DNA from: Chryseobacterium sp. H1D6B
GTDB lineage: Bacteria > Bacteroidota > Bacteroidia > Flavobacteriales > Weeksellaceae
Direction: 5' to 3'
Assembly: GCF_029892445.1 (NCBI RefSeq)
Contig: NZ_JARXVJ010000001.1
Span: forward strand, 4,278,001 to 4,342,000
DNA length: 64,000 nucleotides
Below are positions 7,643 to 17,218 of the stretch, one piece after another (the stretch's first letter is position 1; each line of letters opens with the position of its first letter). The notes beneath the pieces were generated by a model, which was not told the origin of the DNA, made no database searches, and saw nothing but the letters and a program-made list of their open reading frames with translations. The translations under genes and the position numbers were made by a program.

Positions 7643-7963
7643 GAAGATACTAGTTATATAATTTATACCCTTCCCGGTCATACGAAAAAACCAAGGCTGC
7701 GGCTTTAACAGCTTTCTGATCGGATGCGGCAGTTTCATTCCATCCCGTTAATTTGAATCCACAGGCAGATCAGCCGGACATCAGCCACTTTTTGACTGTT
7801 TTTTTGTGAAAAGAGATTCTTCCTTTCCCGGATAAGATGAGCGAAGAAATATCATCAATCTGTAAGGCTGAACCGGCCAATTAAAGTCAAATAATACCTC
7901 TTAATGCCATCCGGCACATGCGACTCACTTTCTAAAATACATTAGCTGATCCTATCAAAAACA
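7643..7963. other. Gene-free stretch of higher GC
   Basis: No frame long enough to support a gene. Base composition is clearly richer in G and C than the cassette region to the left (for example GCCATCCGGCACATGCGAC), resembling the recombinase module to the right. The change in composition suggests that the recombinase module and the array have different origins. Confidence 0.4.
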
Positions 7964-8191
7964 TTGGCTGTGAAAAAGGATAAACCGGCTGCTAAGCCCA
8001 AAAAAGCATGTATTCAGCAACATAGTTATAGACATCAGCTTCCTCCAATAAAAAAGATGCCTATCGAAGAAGCTATGGAAATGTTGCGCAAAGCAGGGAT
8101 CGACGTACAGGAAGAAGAAGCAGAAAAAATCATGGAATTTCTTTACATGCTGACGCAAATAACTATCAAAGAATTTTTCTCACCTGACTGA
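7964..8191 (+). CDS. Small helical protein upstream of serine recombinase
   Basis: 75 residues with a basic N-terminus (VKKDKPAAKPKKA), then YRHQLPPIKKMPIEEAMEML, then an acidic helix EEEAEKIMEFLYMLTQI. The start is TTG 7964 or GTG 7970; no ATG is available. Small proteins of this look, ending in a helix IMEFLYxLxxIxIKEF, accompany recombinases in Bacteroidota mobile elements. A recombination directionality factor or other accessory role is possible but not shown. It has the composition of the recombinase gene rather than of the array. Confidence 0.55.
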   Translation: MAVKKDKPAAKPKKACIQQHSYRHQLPPIKKMPIEEAMEMLRKAGIDVQEEEAEKIMEFLYMLTQITIKEFFSPD

Positions 8192-8333
8192 TTATTCGTA
8201 TATTAGCCTTACAAAGAGGCAAAAACAAGCTAGCCCATTTCAGACTGTCTCAGCGCTGAAATACATAATCCATACTAAATACCTACCTCGGTATTCTATT
8301 CTTTACCCATTAGTTTTAATAAAAATATACGTT

Positions 8334-9944
8334 ATGGTAACAGCCGATTTATACATCAGGGTTTCTACTGATGAACAAGCCGAAAAAGGATATTCCCAAA
8401 GAGATCAGGACGAAAGACTACGTAAATATTGTTTTCACAACAATATTACTGTCGGGCAGGTGATTTACGAAGACCATTCAGCGAAAAGCTTTAAGCGGCC
8501 CGAGTGGCTCAAATATCTCACTGAGATCAAAAAGAAAAGCAATAAAAGCAGTTTGGTGTTGTTTACCAAATGGGATAGGTTCAGCCGCAATGCCGGGGAT
8601 GCCTACCAGATGATTAATCTGCTGCAAAAAAATGGCATCAATCCCCAAGCTATAGAGCAGCCATTAGATATGGCTATCCCCGAAAATAAGTTGATGCTGG
8701 CTATTTATCTGGCCTCTCCTGAAGTAGAAAACGACAGAAGGGCACTGAATGTCTTTTATGGTATGAGAAAGGCAAAAAAAGAAGGAAGGATCATGGGGAC
8801 CGCGCCTTATGGTTATATCAACCGAAGTATGGAAGACGGTAAAAAGTATGTAGCCATAAAAGAGCCTGAAGCCACGAATCTAATCTGGGCATTTAACGAG
8901 ATAGCGAAAGGTCATACCCCCGCAGACCACGTTAGGGTAAAGATGAATCAGAGAGAAGGCAAGGGACTTGCCAGAAATACCTTTATAACTGCTATGAGGA
9001 ATACGGTGTATTGTGGTAAAATCCACATCGGGCAGTATAAACAGGAAGAGGCACACTACATTAAAGGCAAGCACGAGCCTTTGATCAGCGAAGCGTTGTT
9101 CTACAAGGTTCAGGATGTACTGGATGGTAACAAGAAAGGAGAAAGACCCGGAGGAAAGGTTCTGCTGAATGAGCATTTTCCGCTTAGGGGGCTTTTAACC
9201 TGTCCGCGTTGCGGCGGCAACCTTACGGGCAGTGGTTCTAAAGGTCATTCGAAAATATACTACTATTACCATTGCACAAAGAAATGCAGTTTCAGGTATA
9301 AATCTGATATTGTAAATGATCTTTTTGAAAAGGAGCTGACAAAGTTTGAATTTAATCCACCTTTGAAGGATGTTTTAAAAAAACTTTTGCTCAATAACTA
9401 CAAGTCCTTTACAGGCGGTATTGATGAAAAGAGAAAATCTGTTTCAAAACAAATAGATGTGATCAACGAAAGAGTATCGAAGGCAAGAGATCTTTATCTT
9501 TCCGATAAACTGGATGAAGACGATTATAGGGAAATAAAGAGCAGTGGAAAATTAGAGGCTGATAAGCTGGAAGAAGAATTGAGCTGTCTGGTTTCTGAAA
9601 CCAAGACATACGACATTCAAACCAGGCTTGATCATGCCCTAAATGCTATATCAAGCATCTCAAAGCGGTATAAACAGGGCGATATGGAAACAAAAAGGAT
9701 GATTGCCAGTTCGATATATCCAAAAAAACTTGAATTTGATGGAACGGCGTTTCGAACTACCGAAATGAATATAATTGCAAGATATATCTACTTGACTAAC
9801 AGTAAATTAATGAATAAAAAAAACCGACATCAAATCGTTGAAAATTTTGATGTCGGTTGTGTGACCGCAGAAGGATTCGAACCCTCACTGTCGGAGCCGA
9901 AATCCGAAGTTCTATCCATTAAACTATGCAGCCTGATTCCATAA
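8334..9944 (+). CDS. Large serine recombinase (site-specific integrase)
   Basis: An open frame of 536 codons. Residues 3-150 are the resolvase catalytic domain with the nucleophilic Ser in YIRVST and the arginines of LFTKWDRFSRN. Residues 160-260 match the recombinase DNA-binding domain (GTAPYGYINR, GIxR-like LARNTF). Residues 285-320 form a zinc ribbon (LTCPRCGGNL ... CTKKC), and residues 365-440 a coiled coil. Such enzymes insert and excise mobile elements. The last 40 or so codons are translated from the complement of the tRNA-Arg terminator and body (AEGFEPS), so the natural C-terminus was probably lost or altered at the junction near 9800-9824. Confidence 0.9.
   Translation: MVTADLYIRVSTDEQAEKGYSQRDQDERLRKYCFHNNITVGQVIYEDHSAKSFKRPEWLKYLTEIKKKSNKSSLVLFTKWDRFSRNAGDAYQMINLLQKNGINPQAIEQPLDMAIPENKLMLAIYLASPEVENDRRALNVFYGMRKAKKEGRIMGTAPYGYINRSMEDGKKYVAIKEPEATNLIWAFNEIAKGHTPADHVRVKMNQREGKGLARNTFITAMRNTVYCGKIHIGQYKQEEAHYIKGKHEPLISEALFYKVQDVLDGNKKGERPGGKVLLNEHFPLRGLLTCPRCGGNLTGSGSKGHSKIYYYYHCTKKCSFRYKSDIVNDLFEKELTKFEFNPPLKDVLKKLLLNNYKSFTGGIDEKRKSVSKQIDVINERVSKARDLYLSDKLDEDDYREIKSSGKLEADKLEEELSCLVSETKTYDIQTRLDHALNAISSISKRYKQGDMETKRMIASSIYPKKLEFDGTAFRTTEMNIIARYIYLTNSKLMNKKNRHQIVENFDVGCVTAEGFEPSLSEPKSEVLSIKLCSLIP
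9824..9856 (-). terminator. tRNA-Arg terminator
   Basis: CCGACATCAAA (9824-9834) and TTTGATGTCGG (9846-9856) form a perfect 11-bp stem. Eight A's at 9816-9823 give the T-run on the minus strand, directly downstream of the tRNA. Confidence 0.8.
9862..9933 (-). tRNA. tRNA-Arg (anticodon UCG)
   Basis: Read on the minus strand, 72 bases fold into a cloverleaf. The acceptor is GGCTGCA/TGCGGTC with discriminator A, the anticodon stem TCGGA/TCCGA encloses loop TTTCGGC (anticodon TCG), and the T-stem GAGGG/CCTTC encloses TTCGAAT. No CCA is encoded, as is common in Bacteroidota. It lies inside the antisense of the recombinase 3' end and is the probable chromosomal landmark beside which the element inserted. 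Confidence 0.88.
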
Positions 9945-10007
9945 GTAATGAGCAATTAAGGATAAGTAATTTACTATTACTCATTACCAATTATTTATTA
10001 CTCATAT

Positions 10008-11777
10008 TTAGAAGGTAATCTTCACCCCTCCCAAAATCTGAGCACCCAGGACTTTATATCCTTTGTACGTCTGATAGTTTGAGTTCAGAAGATTATTTCC
10101 GACCGCGAAAATACTGAAATTTTTGTGAAATTTATACTCTGCGGAAAGATTTAAATCAGCATACCCTCCTACTTTATCATCTGTGTTCTCCGTAGACTGA
10201 TACATCATCGCAGGATTTGCCACGCCTTCAATGGAGTAAGAGTTTGTAGTTCTGTCACTTGCAAAGATTCCTTTAAACCCTAATGTCAGCTTTTTATCCA
10301 GCATTGTATATTTAGCTCCGATACTTGCATTAAGCAATGGAATGTTATAAATGTTATCGTAATTTTTTAAATCGTATTTAGTGAACCTAACTTCTCCGTC
10401 CAAAACTAAGTTTGCCAGCGGGAAATACTGGATGCTCCCTTTAATATCACTTACATTTCCGTCATCATAGACTGCAGAAAAAGTGTTCGCAAAGTTGTAA
10501 GCAGAACGGTTAAGCGTGAACTGACTATCAAAAAGGCCGTTAGCTTTATAGAAAAGAATATCTTTCATTTTTCCATATCCTGCTGAAACATCGTATTTGA
10601 TATTTTCATCGATATCCCCTCTTAAACCAACATAAAAGTGATATTTAGTTTCTGTAGGTTTCAGCATCTGGTCTGAAAGTACAAAAGGATTTACCTGCAG
10701 CATATCAGCGTAAGTATTCAGTTTCAAACCACCGTCTACCCCTCCATAAAATTTAAATTCTTTTGCAGCAGCCACCTGAAATTCGGCTTTTGGAAACCAA
10801 TACGTTTTATTATTTTTCATCTGCTCTGCCATCAACAGATTAGAATTCTTAGCATTTAAAAAAGCAAATGAAGAACCGATCATTAAATAAGACTCCCCTT
10901 TTGCGAAAGTTAATTTCGGATCTAAGGTCGCATTGAAGAAGTTGGATGAATTTTTATCTCTGATCTCAAAATCTGTTTTCACAGCTTCCAAACCAACGCC
11001 TAAATCTGCATTTAAATTAATTCCTGATTTTCCGACAGCAACAGCATGTTTTGATAGATTAACCAAAATGGAAGCCTGATTCTCCTGAGCGTCAAAATGA
11101 TCCTTTAAAAATGAAGATTTTACTCTTACATCATTTAAAATCTCGTTAGAATAAAAATCATAATATCCATTTACTTTAAACTGATTGACTCTCTGCTTTA
11201 AATCAACATCAGCAGCCGGTTCTAATGCATAGATACCGTAGTAATTATTATTGTCCAGGTTATATTCCGCATTCAAATTGAATTTCCCTTTATCTCCATA
11301 TGAATTAAGGAAGGCCCCGATTGATGTGGCACTCTGCTTAGAATCCCAGTCATACTCCTTTTTCAGTCCTAAAGTAGAAAGAAAATGAAAGTCTGCCCCT
11401 ACTTCTAATTTGTTTTGAAGAGTTTTAGAAACGTTTGCATCTGCTAAAATCTTCCCGAAATTGCCCATTCCAAACTGTACATAGTTGTTTTGAGCCGTTG
11501 CATCGAATTTTGGAGCTACATCTTCTCCCTGAATTGTAGAAGTCTTAAAATCTGAAACCGCAGGAACATCCGTAATTCTATATTGTACAGGATTTTGAGA
11601 TTTCTCTTCCGGCGGATAATTCTTAATAGTTTCCACAGAAGTCTTTTTCTTTTCGATCTTTTTAACTTCCGGTTCTCTTTTTTTATTAAGAATCAGTTTT
11701 TCTTCTTTGATTTGGGAAAACGCGATCTGCGAAACCCCTAAAAATAATATGGATAGTATTTGAATTCTTTTGTTCAT
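10008..11777 (-). CDS. Outer-membrane beta-barrel protein, TonB-receptor-like
   Basis: 589 residues with a signal peptide (cleavage near SQIAFS-QIKEE), a Lys/Glu-rich segment (22-60) and then a long run of alternating beta-strand sequence to a C-terminal Phe (GGVKITF), typical of outer-membrane barrels. The barrel resembles that of TonB-dependent receptors, but no normal plug domain is visible. It is the last gene of a minus-strand operon after the large TPR protein and a small lipoprotein (gaps 33 and 6 bases). In Flavobacteriia such a barrel is often found after a large periplasmic TPR protein. The substrate is unknown. Confidence 0.75.
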   Translation of the reverse strand: MNKRIQILSILFLGVSQIAFSQIKEEKLILNKKREPEVKKIEKKKTSVETIKNYPPEEKSQNPVQYRITDVPAVSDFKTSTIQGEDVAPKFDATAQNNYVQFGMGNFGKILADANVSKTLQNKLEVGADFHFLSTLGLKKEYDWDSKQSATSIGAFLNSYGDKGKFNLNAEYNLDNNNYYGIYALEPAADVDLKQRVNQFKVNGYYDFYSNEILNDVRVKSSFLKDHFDAQENQASILVNLSKHAVAVGKSGINLNADLGVGLEAVKTDFEIRDKNSSNFFNATLDPKLTFAKGESYLMIGSSFAFLNAKNSNLLMAEQMKNNKTYWFPKAEFQVAAAKEFKFYGGVDGGLKLNTYADMLQVNPFVLSDQMLKPTETKYHFYVGLRGDIDENIKYDVSAGYGKMKDILFYKANGLFDSQFTLNRSAYNFANTFSAVYDDGNVSDIKGSIQYFPLANLVLDGEVRFTKYDLKNYDNIYNIPLLNASIGAKYTMLDKKLTLGFKGIFASDRTTNSYSIEGVANPAMMYQSTENTDDKVGGYADLNLSAEYKFHKNFSIFAVGNNLLNSNYQTYKGYKVLGAQILGGVKITF

Positions 11778-11810
11778 ATTTTCTTTATTTGAAAAATATA
11801 ATATGCCTTT

Positions 11811-12299
11811 TTACTTATTAGATGAAATATAATTTCCTAATAATGCCTTTCCAGACTGTTTTGCATACGTTTTATGCAGTCTGAATATATTAAAAAGCCA
11901 CAGACTTTGATTAACTCTTAAATTGAACTGATAATTTTTGGTGGTATGATTTTCTATAACATCATAACTGTAAGCATTGTCGTAAGGAAAAACAGCCGGC
12001 AGCAGTCCTACAGTCATCATACTTCCGATCATAGGGTTTCCACAGCTCGGAGTATGTGTTGTCATAGGATACAGCTTTATTTTAGCTGTATTAGTGCTGT
12101 CTTCTGCAATTTCATAAATTCCAGAATGTTTTAAAATTTTAAATTCTTTTTCTAATTCTTTATTCACTACATAGACTTTCTGTTTAGAAAAATCTGCCTT
12201 TGCACTCCTATATTCTTTAGGATACGCATTATAGGCAGGAAAGCAGCTCCATAGTGAAACGGAAACTAAAAAAGAATATGTGAAAATTTTAAATTTCAT
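11811..12299 (-). CDS. Small lipoprotein, unknown
   Basis: 162 residues. The signal peptide ends in a lipobox (VSLWSC, Cys at about residue 19), so the protein is lipid-anchored, probably in the outer membrane. Residues 80-110 hold a Gly/Met-rich hydrophobic patch (CGNPMIGSMMTVGLLPAVF). The family is not recognised. It sits between the TPR protein (6 bases upstream) and the barrel protein (33 bases downstream), which suggests a shared envelope role. Confidence 0.7.
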   Translation of the reverse strand: MKFKIFTYSFLVSVSLWSCFPAYNAYPKEYRSAKADFSKQKVYVVNKELEKEFKILKHSGIYEIAEDSTNTAKIKLYPMTTHTPSCGNPMIGSMMTVGLLPAVFPYDNAYSYDVIENHTTKNYQFNLRVNQSLWLFNIFRLHKTYAKQSGKALLGNYISSNK

Positions 12300-12305
12300 G
12301 AATCT

Positions 12306-15269
12306 TTATTTCTTAATCTGCTTTTTAACTTCTTTAGCTTCAGCTACAATCTCAGGGAAATCTTTATAATTAGCAATGATCTGATCGCATGTATAACTTG
12401 CCTGATAATTATCTTTCAGGCCGATATAGTTTTTAGCCATCATCACCAGTGCTTTTGCTCCCCAATAATCTTCAGAGGCATAATTATTTGCTAACTTAAA
12501 GATCGTTTCATTAGAAGATTTGAAAGCTTTTCCTTTATTCTGATACAGCGCTTTTGCATATAAAGCTTCAGCCGCAACGCTTGTGTTTGAAGATTTCTCC
12601 AATGAAGCATAAGCTGTCTGGGCATCTTTATCTTTTCCGGAGTTCATTAAACTTCTTGCCTTAATCACTTTCGCTGATTCAATAACGGTAGCAGAGTTTT
12701 TATTATTTGCAATAACAGCATCTGCCAGTTTTTCAGCTTGTGAAAAGTTCTTTTCGTCTGCGTAGATCTTCATTAATTCTACATTAGCATAGTTTTTAAT
12801 GCTTACATCAGAAGAATTTTTGATATTCTCTAAATATTTTTTAGCTTCCGCAGTATTCCCCTGCGTAGTAAATATCTGTGCTAAACGAGTCTGCGCATCA
12901 TCCTGATAATCATTCTGAACGCCTGCAACTTCTTGTAGAACTAACAAAGCTTTAGTAGGATTATTAGTCTGGTAATAACTTTCTCCCAGCTCATATTTAG
13001 CTTGGTACAGCCCCTCTCCTGTAGGATTCTGCGTTAAATATTTCTCATAATAAGAAATAGCATTTTTGTAATCTTTCTTCGTGAAATACTGTTTCCCTGT
13101 TGAAAGGTTAATCTCATCAATTTCAGAAGCATCTACATTCACACCGATATTTTTAGCAAAACTTTCATACCCGGAAACATCTCCGTTTTTCGTGAAGAGA
13201 GGTTTTGCAGCCTGAACGATCTTTTGTGCATAAGCTGTGTTTTTGTACTGATCTCCTAAAGATTTTAATTCTGAAAGTGCTTTGTCATTCTGGTTTTGAT
13301 CAATATAATTCTGTGCTCTGTAAATTGAAGCATTAGCTATAAGATCTTTATCAGATGAAGTTTTAATTACTTTCGCGAAATAATCGTTAGAGTTTGTAAA
13401 ATCGTCCTGAGCTGCATAAGATGTTCCGATCTCATATTGAGCGTCATCATAATATTCAGAATCAGGATATTTAGATAAGAGATTTTTTAAATTAGTGATC
13501 TTCGCCTGTGTATCTCCTTTAAATCCTAAAGCCATTGCTTTTTGATACAAGGTGTAATCAGTTGAGTCTTCGTTTTTATCGTAAATCGCAATAGCATCGT
13601 TGAGCTCATTATTTGCGTAATGAATATCTGCTATACGAAGTTCTGCATCATTTTTAAATTCAGGTTTCGGATTCGTCAGATACTGCTTAAAATAATTTTG
13701 AGCCTGGTCAAACTTTTTAGATTTAAAATAAGCATATCCTAAGTCATAAGGCAGCTGCTGTTTTTCAGGGAAATTTGCAGTAAGAAGTTTCTCGTAACGT
13801 ACAATTGCTGAGGGATAATTTCCTTTTTGATAATAGGTCTGAGCCAGCCAGTACAGAGCTCTGCTGTTGAATTCCTTATTGATATTAAATTCTAAACTTC
13901 TTAAGAAATATCGTTCAGCTTCATCATAATTTCCTTTATTGAATTCTTCCGTTCCCAATAAATAAGAAACCTCCTGGTCTACTTTATTGATGTCTGGAGA
14001 CGAACTCTGCAGTTTATCAATAGCGTTCAGTGTTTCTTTATAATTTCCGGAATACAAATAAGATTTCACAAGAAGTGATCTCATTTCTGAGGCATTTGCT
14101 GCATTCTGGTTTTCATTAATATAATTTTGGATAACTGCTGACGGACTTTCGAAAGGGTTTCCGATATCATAACCCAGTTTTGCATACTGCTCATGAGCCA
14201 GCTTTTTCACTTTTGGATCATAATCCATCTGATAAGAAGAACGGAATGCTGAAAGTGCTTCCTGCTTTTTATCAACCGCTAAGTAAGCATTTCCTAATTG
14301 ATAGTAAGCATTTTGAGCCAGTGCCGAATTGCTGTTGACCAGCTGGTTATAATAAGAAACGGCTTCATCGTATTTTTTCAATTGTGCCGCAACGAATCCC
14401 ATTTCATACAGATCATTCTCAGAAGGATTTTGCTGAACACTCAGATAATCTTTTAAATGCGGATAGGCCGAAGCATAATCATTTTTCATGAAATAACTTT
14501 CACCGATGATCTTATGAACCTCTGCTTTATAGGATTCAGAAATATTTTCATTAAGCAATGCATTTCCTTCTGAAACCGCTTTATCATAATCCTTGTCATT
14601 ATAATACATCTGTACATAATAAGGACGTACCAGTCTTGAAAATTTAGGCTGGTCTTTGATAGAATCAAAATATTGGAATGCTTTGTCGTTCTGCCTGCCT
14701 GCGTAATACAGATGGCCGAGCATATAAGCAATATCCCCTTTTTCAGATTGATCCACTCCTTTATAAGCTTCTTCTAAAGCATCGATGGCTCCTTTAGAAT
14801 CCCCGGTCATGAATTTAGCGTACCCTAACTTGAGGATATACTGTGTATTTTCTTCCTTCGAAAGCTGATACTGGTTCACTTTTTTCAAAGTTTCTAAAGC
14901 TTTGTCAAAATCTTTCTTAGCAAGATAATAATCTGCAAGCGGCAAATTAGCCTGAGCAAAATAGGCAGAATTCGGATATTCTTTCATAAAAGCAGTCAAT
15001 CCCTCTTCAGCATGATTCTTCTGAAGGATAACTCCGATTACATTATCAAAAAACTGCGCTGCTTCTTTTTTCGATCTAGACAAATTTTGATTATAAAAAT
15101 ATTGTCTTGCATATTCGTATTGAGAAGCATTATATATCTTGGTCTGATAAAGATTTTCAGCTAGATTAAACCGATAATTTTCTTTCTGGGTAAAGTATTG
15201 AGACTGCTGTGCATCGGATAATCCGTAATATAGTACAGCGGCTGCTAAAAGTATTTTTTTTGATTTCAT
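12306..15269 (-). CDS. Large periplasmic TPR-repeat protein
   Basis: 987 residues with a signal peptide (ALYYGLSDA-QQSQ). The rest is a solenoid of tetratricopeptide repeats: NSAYFAQANLPLADYYLAKK, AYYQLGNAYLAVDKKQEALS, RALYWLAQTYYQKGNYPSAI and QAKYELGESYYQTNNPTKAL are clear units. TPR arrays mediate protein contacts. As the first gene of the operon with a lipoprotein and a barrel, it probably scaffolds an envelope complex. Its length is usual for the flavobacterial family of this layout. Confidence 0.85.
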   Translation of the reverse strand: MKSKKILLAAAVLYYGLSDAQQSQYFTQKENYRFNLAENLYQTKIYNASQYEYARQYFYNQNLSRSKKEAAQFFDNVIGVILQKNHAEEGLTAFMKEYPNSAYFAQANLPLADYYLAKKDFDKALETLKKVNQYQLSKEENTQYILKLGYAKFMTGDSKGAIDALEEAYKGVDQSEKGDIAYMLGHLYYAGRQNDKAFQYFDSIKDQPKFSRLVRPYYVQMYYNDKDYDKAVSEGNALLNENISESYKAEVHKIIGESYFMKNDYASAYPHLKDYLSVQQNPSENDLYEMGFVAAQLKKYDEAVSYYNQLVNSNSALAQNAYYQLGNAYLAVDKKQEALSAFRSSYQMDYDPKVKKLAHEQYAKLGYDIGNPFESPSAVIQNYINENQNAANASEMRSLLVKSYLYSGNYKETLNAIDKLQSSSPDINKVDQEVSYLLGTEEFNKGNYDEAERYFLRSLEFNINKEFNSRALYWLAQTYYQKGNYPSAIVRYEKLLTANFPEKQQLPYDLGYAYFKSKKFDQAQNYFKQYLTNPKPEFKNDAELRIADIHYANNELNDAIAIYDKNEDSTDYTLYQKAMALGFKGDTQAKITNLKNLLSKYPDSEYYDDAQYEIGTSYAAQDDFTNSNDYFAKVIKTSSDKDLIANASIYRAQNYIDQNQNDKALSELKSLGDQYKNTAYAQKIVQAAKPLFTKNGDVSGYESFAKNIGVNVDASEIDEINLSTGKQYFTKKDYKNAISYYEKYLTQNPTGEGLYQAKYELGESYYQTNNPTKALLVLQEVAGVQNDYQDDAQTRLAQIFTTQGNTAEAKKYLENIKNSSDVSIKNYANVELMKIYADEKNFSQAEKLADAVIANNKNSATVIESAKVIKARSLMNSGKDKDAQTAYASLEKSSNTSVAAEALYAKALYQNKGKAFKSSNETIFKLANNYASEDYWGAKALVMMAKNYIGLKDNYQASYTCDQIIANYKDFPEIVAEAKEVKKQIKK

Positions 15270-15406
15270 TCTTTATGAATAAAAAAATTAGTCTATTATA
15301 TCAACGAAAGTATAGAAAACTTATTGCTTAAACAAGTTTGGAAAAGGAGTTTAAGGAAAAATATAGAAAATTTAGCTATTTTTTAACATACTTTTGTAAT
15401 TATCAT

Positions 15407-15414
15407 TACATTTG
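15407..15414 (+). promoter_or_regulatory. Candidate -7 box for the APC permease
   Basis: TACATTTG fits the Bacteroidota TAnnTTTG -7 consensus, 29 bases before the ATG at 15444. No well-placed -33 TTTG is seen, so this is a weak call. Confidence 0.35.
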
Positions 15415-15443
15415 TTTTTTTTCAACTCAAATATAGTCATTGA

Positions 15444-17114
15444 ATGAATCAACTTTTCAGAAGGAAAAACTACTCCGAAACTGACACATCTACAAATCTT
15501 TTAAGAGTTTTAGGCGTATGGGACATCGTATTTTTTGGTATTGCAGCTATTATTGGAGCAGGGAGTTTCAGCAGTTTGGGAGAAGCTGTTTTTAGAGGAG
15601 GCCCAGGAGTTATTCTACTATATTTGATCTGCGGTTTTGCCTGCGGATTCACGGCACTATGCTATGCTGAATTTGCCAGCAGAATACCTACTGCAGGTTC
15701 TGCTTATACTTATGCTTATGCGAGTTTCGGAGAATTGATAGCCTGGATTATAGGCTGGGCATTAATCATGGAATATTCTTTTGGAAATATTTACGTAGCT
15801 TTTTCTTGGTCTGATTATTTCACCAGTTTTCTGGAGCGTCTTGGCATGCATATTCCGGATTATCTGACGTGCAGTTATACCGAAGCTAAAAAGGCTTTCA
15901 TGAGCGGTTCTGAAAATAAAGACCTGCTAAATGCCTGGAAATCGGCACCTTTAATCGGAAGTTTAAAATTCATTGTAGACGTACCGGCATTAGTGATCAA
16001 CGGACTTATCACATGGCTTTGTTATGTAGGAGTAAAGGAAAGTAAAAACTTTAACAACTCACTGGTTATCCTGAAACTGGCTGTAATCGTTTTAGTAATT
16101 CTGGTAGGTTTTTCATATATCAATACTGATAACTGGACTCCTCTAAATCCTGAAACCGGAGTCACTTCCTTTATGCCGAACGGCTTTGCAGGAGTGATGA
16201 GTGCTGTTTCCGGAGTTTTCTTTGCTTATATCGGGTTTGATGCCTTAAGCGTTCTGTCTGAAGAAACTAAAGATCCTCAAAAAACCCTTCCGAAAGGAAT
16301 GATTATCTCACTTGTGCTTTGTACCGTAGTTTATATTGCATTAACATTAGTGCTGACGGGAATGGTAGATTACAGAAAATTTGACGGAATCGGTGATCCG
16401 CTTTCATTTATTTTTGAAAAATCAAATGCCAATGTTGCATGGATGGAACTTGTAGTTTCTTTTGTAGCGATTGTAGCGATTACCACCGTTCTTTTAGTTT
16501 TCCAGATGGGACAGCCTAGAATCTGGTATGCCATGAGCCGTGACGGATTAATGCCTCAAAAATTTCAGACTGTACATCCAAAATATAGAACGCCTTCATT
16601 TGCAACGATTGTCACAGGTATTGTAGTAGGTGTTCCTATTTTATTTACGGATAAAACATTCATTCTTGACTTTACCAGTATCGGGACTATTTTCGCTTTT
16701 GTTTTAGTTTGTGCCGGAGTTTTAATGCTTCCTGCAAAACAAAAAATAAAAGGCCGATTCCACCTTCCTTATATTAATGGAAAAATCATCTTTCCGGTTA
16801 TCTTTATCGGCGGACTGATCGCTTTCTATTACTGGCAGCCTGAGTTTTTCACTACTCTAATGGATTGGAAAGATCCTAAACAGGGTGAGTTCAGGGCTTC
16901 TATCTTCTTCTTCATTGTGGTGAATTTAGTCTTGTGTATCGTTACTTTTATAAAAAACTTTTCTTTAATTCCATTAATCGGATTAAGCTCATGTCTATAT
17001 CTCCTGACGGGAATGAGCCATGAAAACTGGTTCTGGTTCGGAATGTGGTTTGCGGTAGGATTAGTTATTTATTTCTGCTATGGGTACAGAAACAGCAAAC
17101 TTCATAAAAAATAA
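15444..17114 (+). CDS. APC-family amino acid permease
   Basis: 556 residues, an integral inner-membrane protein with about 12-14 helices. The N-terminus LRVLGVWDIVFFGIAAIIGA is the hallmark of the APC superfamily helix 1 (glycines before the unwound segment). CYAEFASRIPTAGSAYTYAY in helix 3 and FFAYIGFDALSVLSEETKDP in helix 6-8 match cationic amino acid transporters. It most likely imports amino acids using a proton or sodium gradient. It is transcribed alone, divergently from the TPR operon. Confidence 0.9.
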   Translation: MNQLFRRKNYSETDTSTNLLRVLGVWDIVFFGIAAIIGAGSFSSLGEAVFRGGPGVILLYLICGFACGFTALCYAEFASRIPTAGSAYTYAYASFGELIAWIIGWALIMEYSFGNIYVAFSWSDYFTSFLERLGMHIPDYLTCSYTEAKKAFMSGSENKDLLNAWKSAPLIGSLKFIVDVPALVINGLITWLCYVGVKESKNFNNSLVILKLAVIVLVILVGFSYINTDNWTPLNPETGVTSFMPNGFAGVMSAVSGVFFAYIGFDALSVLSEETKDPQKTLPKGMIISLVLCTVVYIALTLVLTGMVDYRKFDGIGDPLSFIFEKSNANVAWMELVVSFVAIVAITTVLLVFQMGQPRIWYAMSRDGLMPQKFQTVHPKYRTPSFATIVTGIVVGVPILFTDKTFILDFTSIGTIFAFVLVCAGVLMLPAKQKIKGRFHLPYINGKIIFPVIFIGGLIAFYYWQPEFFTTLMDWKDPKQGEFRASIFFFIVVNLVLCIVTFIKNFSLIPLIGLSSCLYLLTGMSHENWFWFGMWFAVGLVIYFCYGYRNSKLHKK

Positions 17115-17218
17115 ATTCTAACAAAGGATTTTCTATTCTCGAAAATTGGTCTAAAAGACTCAATAAAAATGGCGGGCTTATTGCTTTACATTTTTATAGA
17201 AACTTTAATACTAGTACC

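Noticed and set aside
600..7700. CRISPR array explanation for the repeated motif
   Set aside because: Copies are 14 bases, irregularly spaced by hundreds to more than a thousand bases and separated by genes, with no uniform spacers and no cas genes.
7837..7890. 15-codon ORF MSEEISSICKAEPAN
   Set aside because: Too short, no conserved feature and no start signal.
8270..8300. AATACC-TACCTC-GGTATT palindrome before the recombinase as an att site
   Set aside because: Short arms, no second copy in the window, and no evidence of a junction there.
9815..9944. Last 40 codons of the recombinase as a genuine domain
   Set aside because: They translate the complement of a tRNA terminator and tRNA; GFEPS is the usual artefact of reading a tRNA T-arm backwards.
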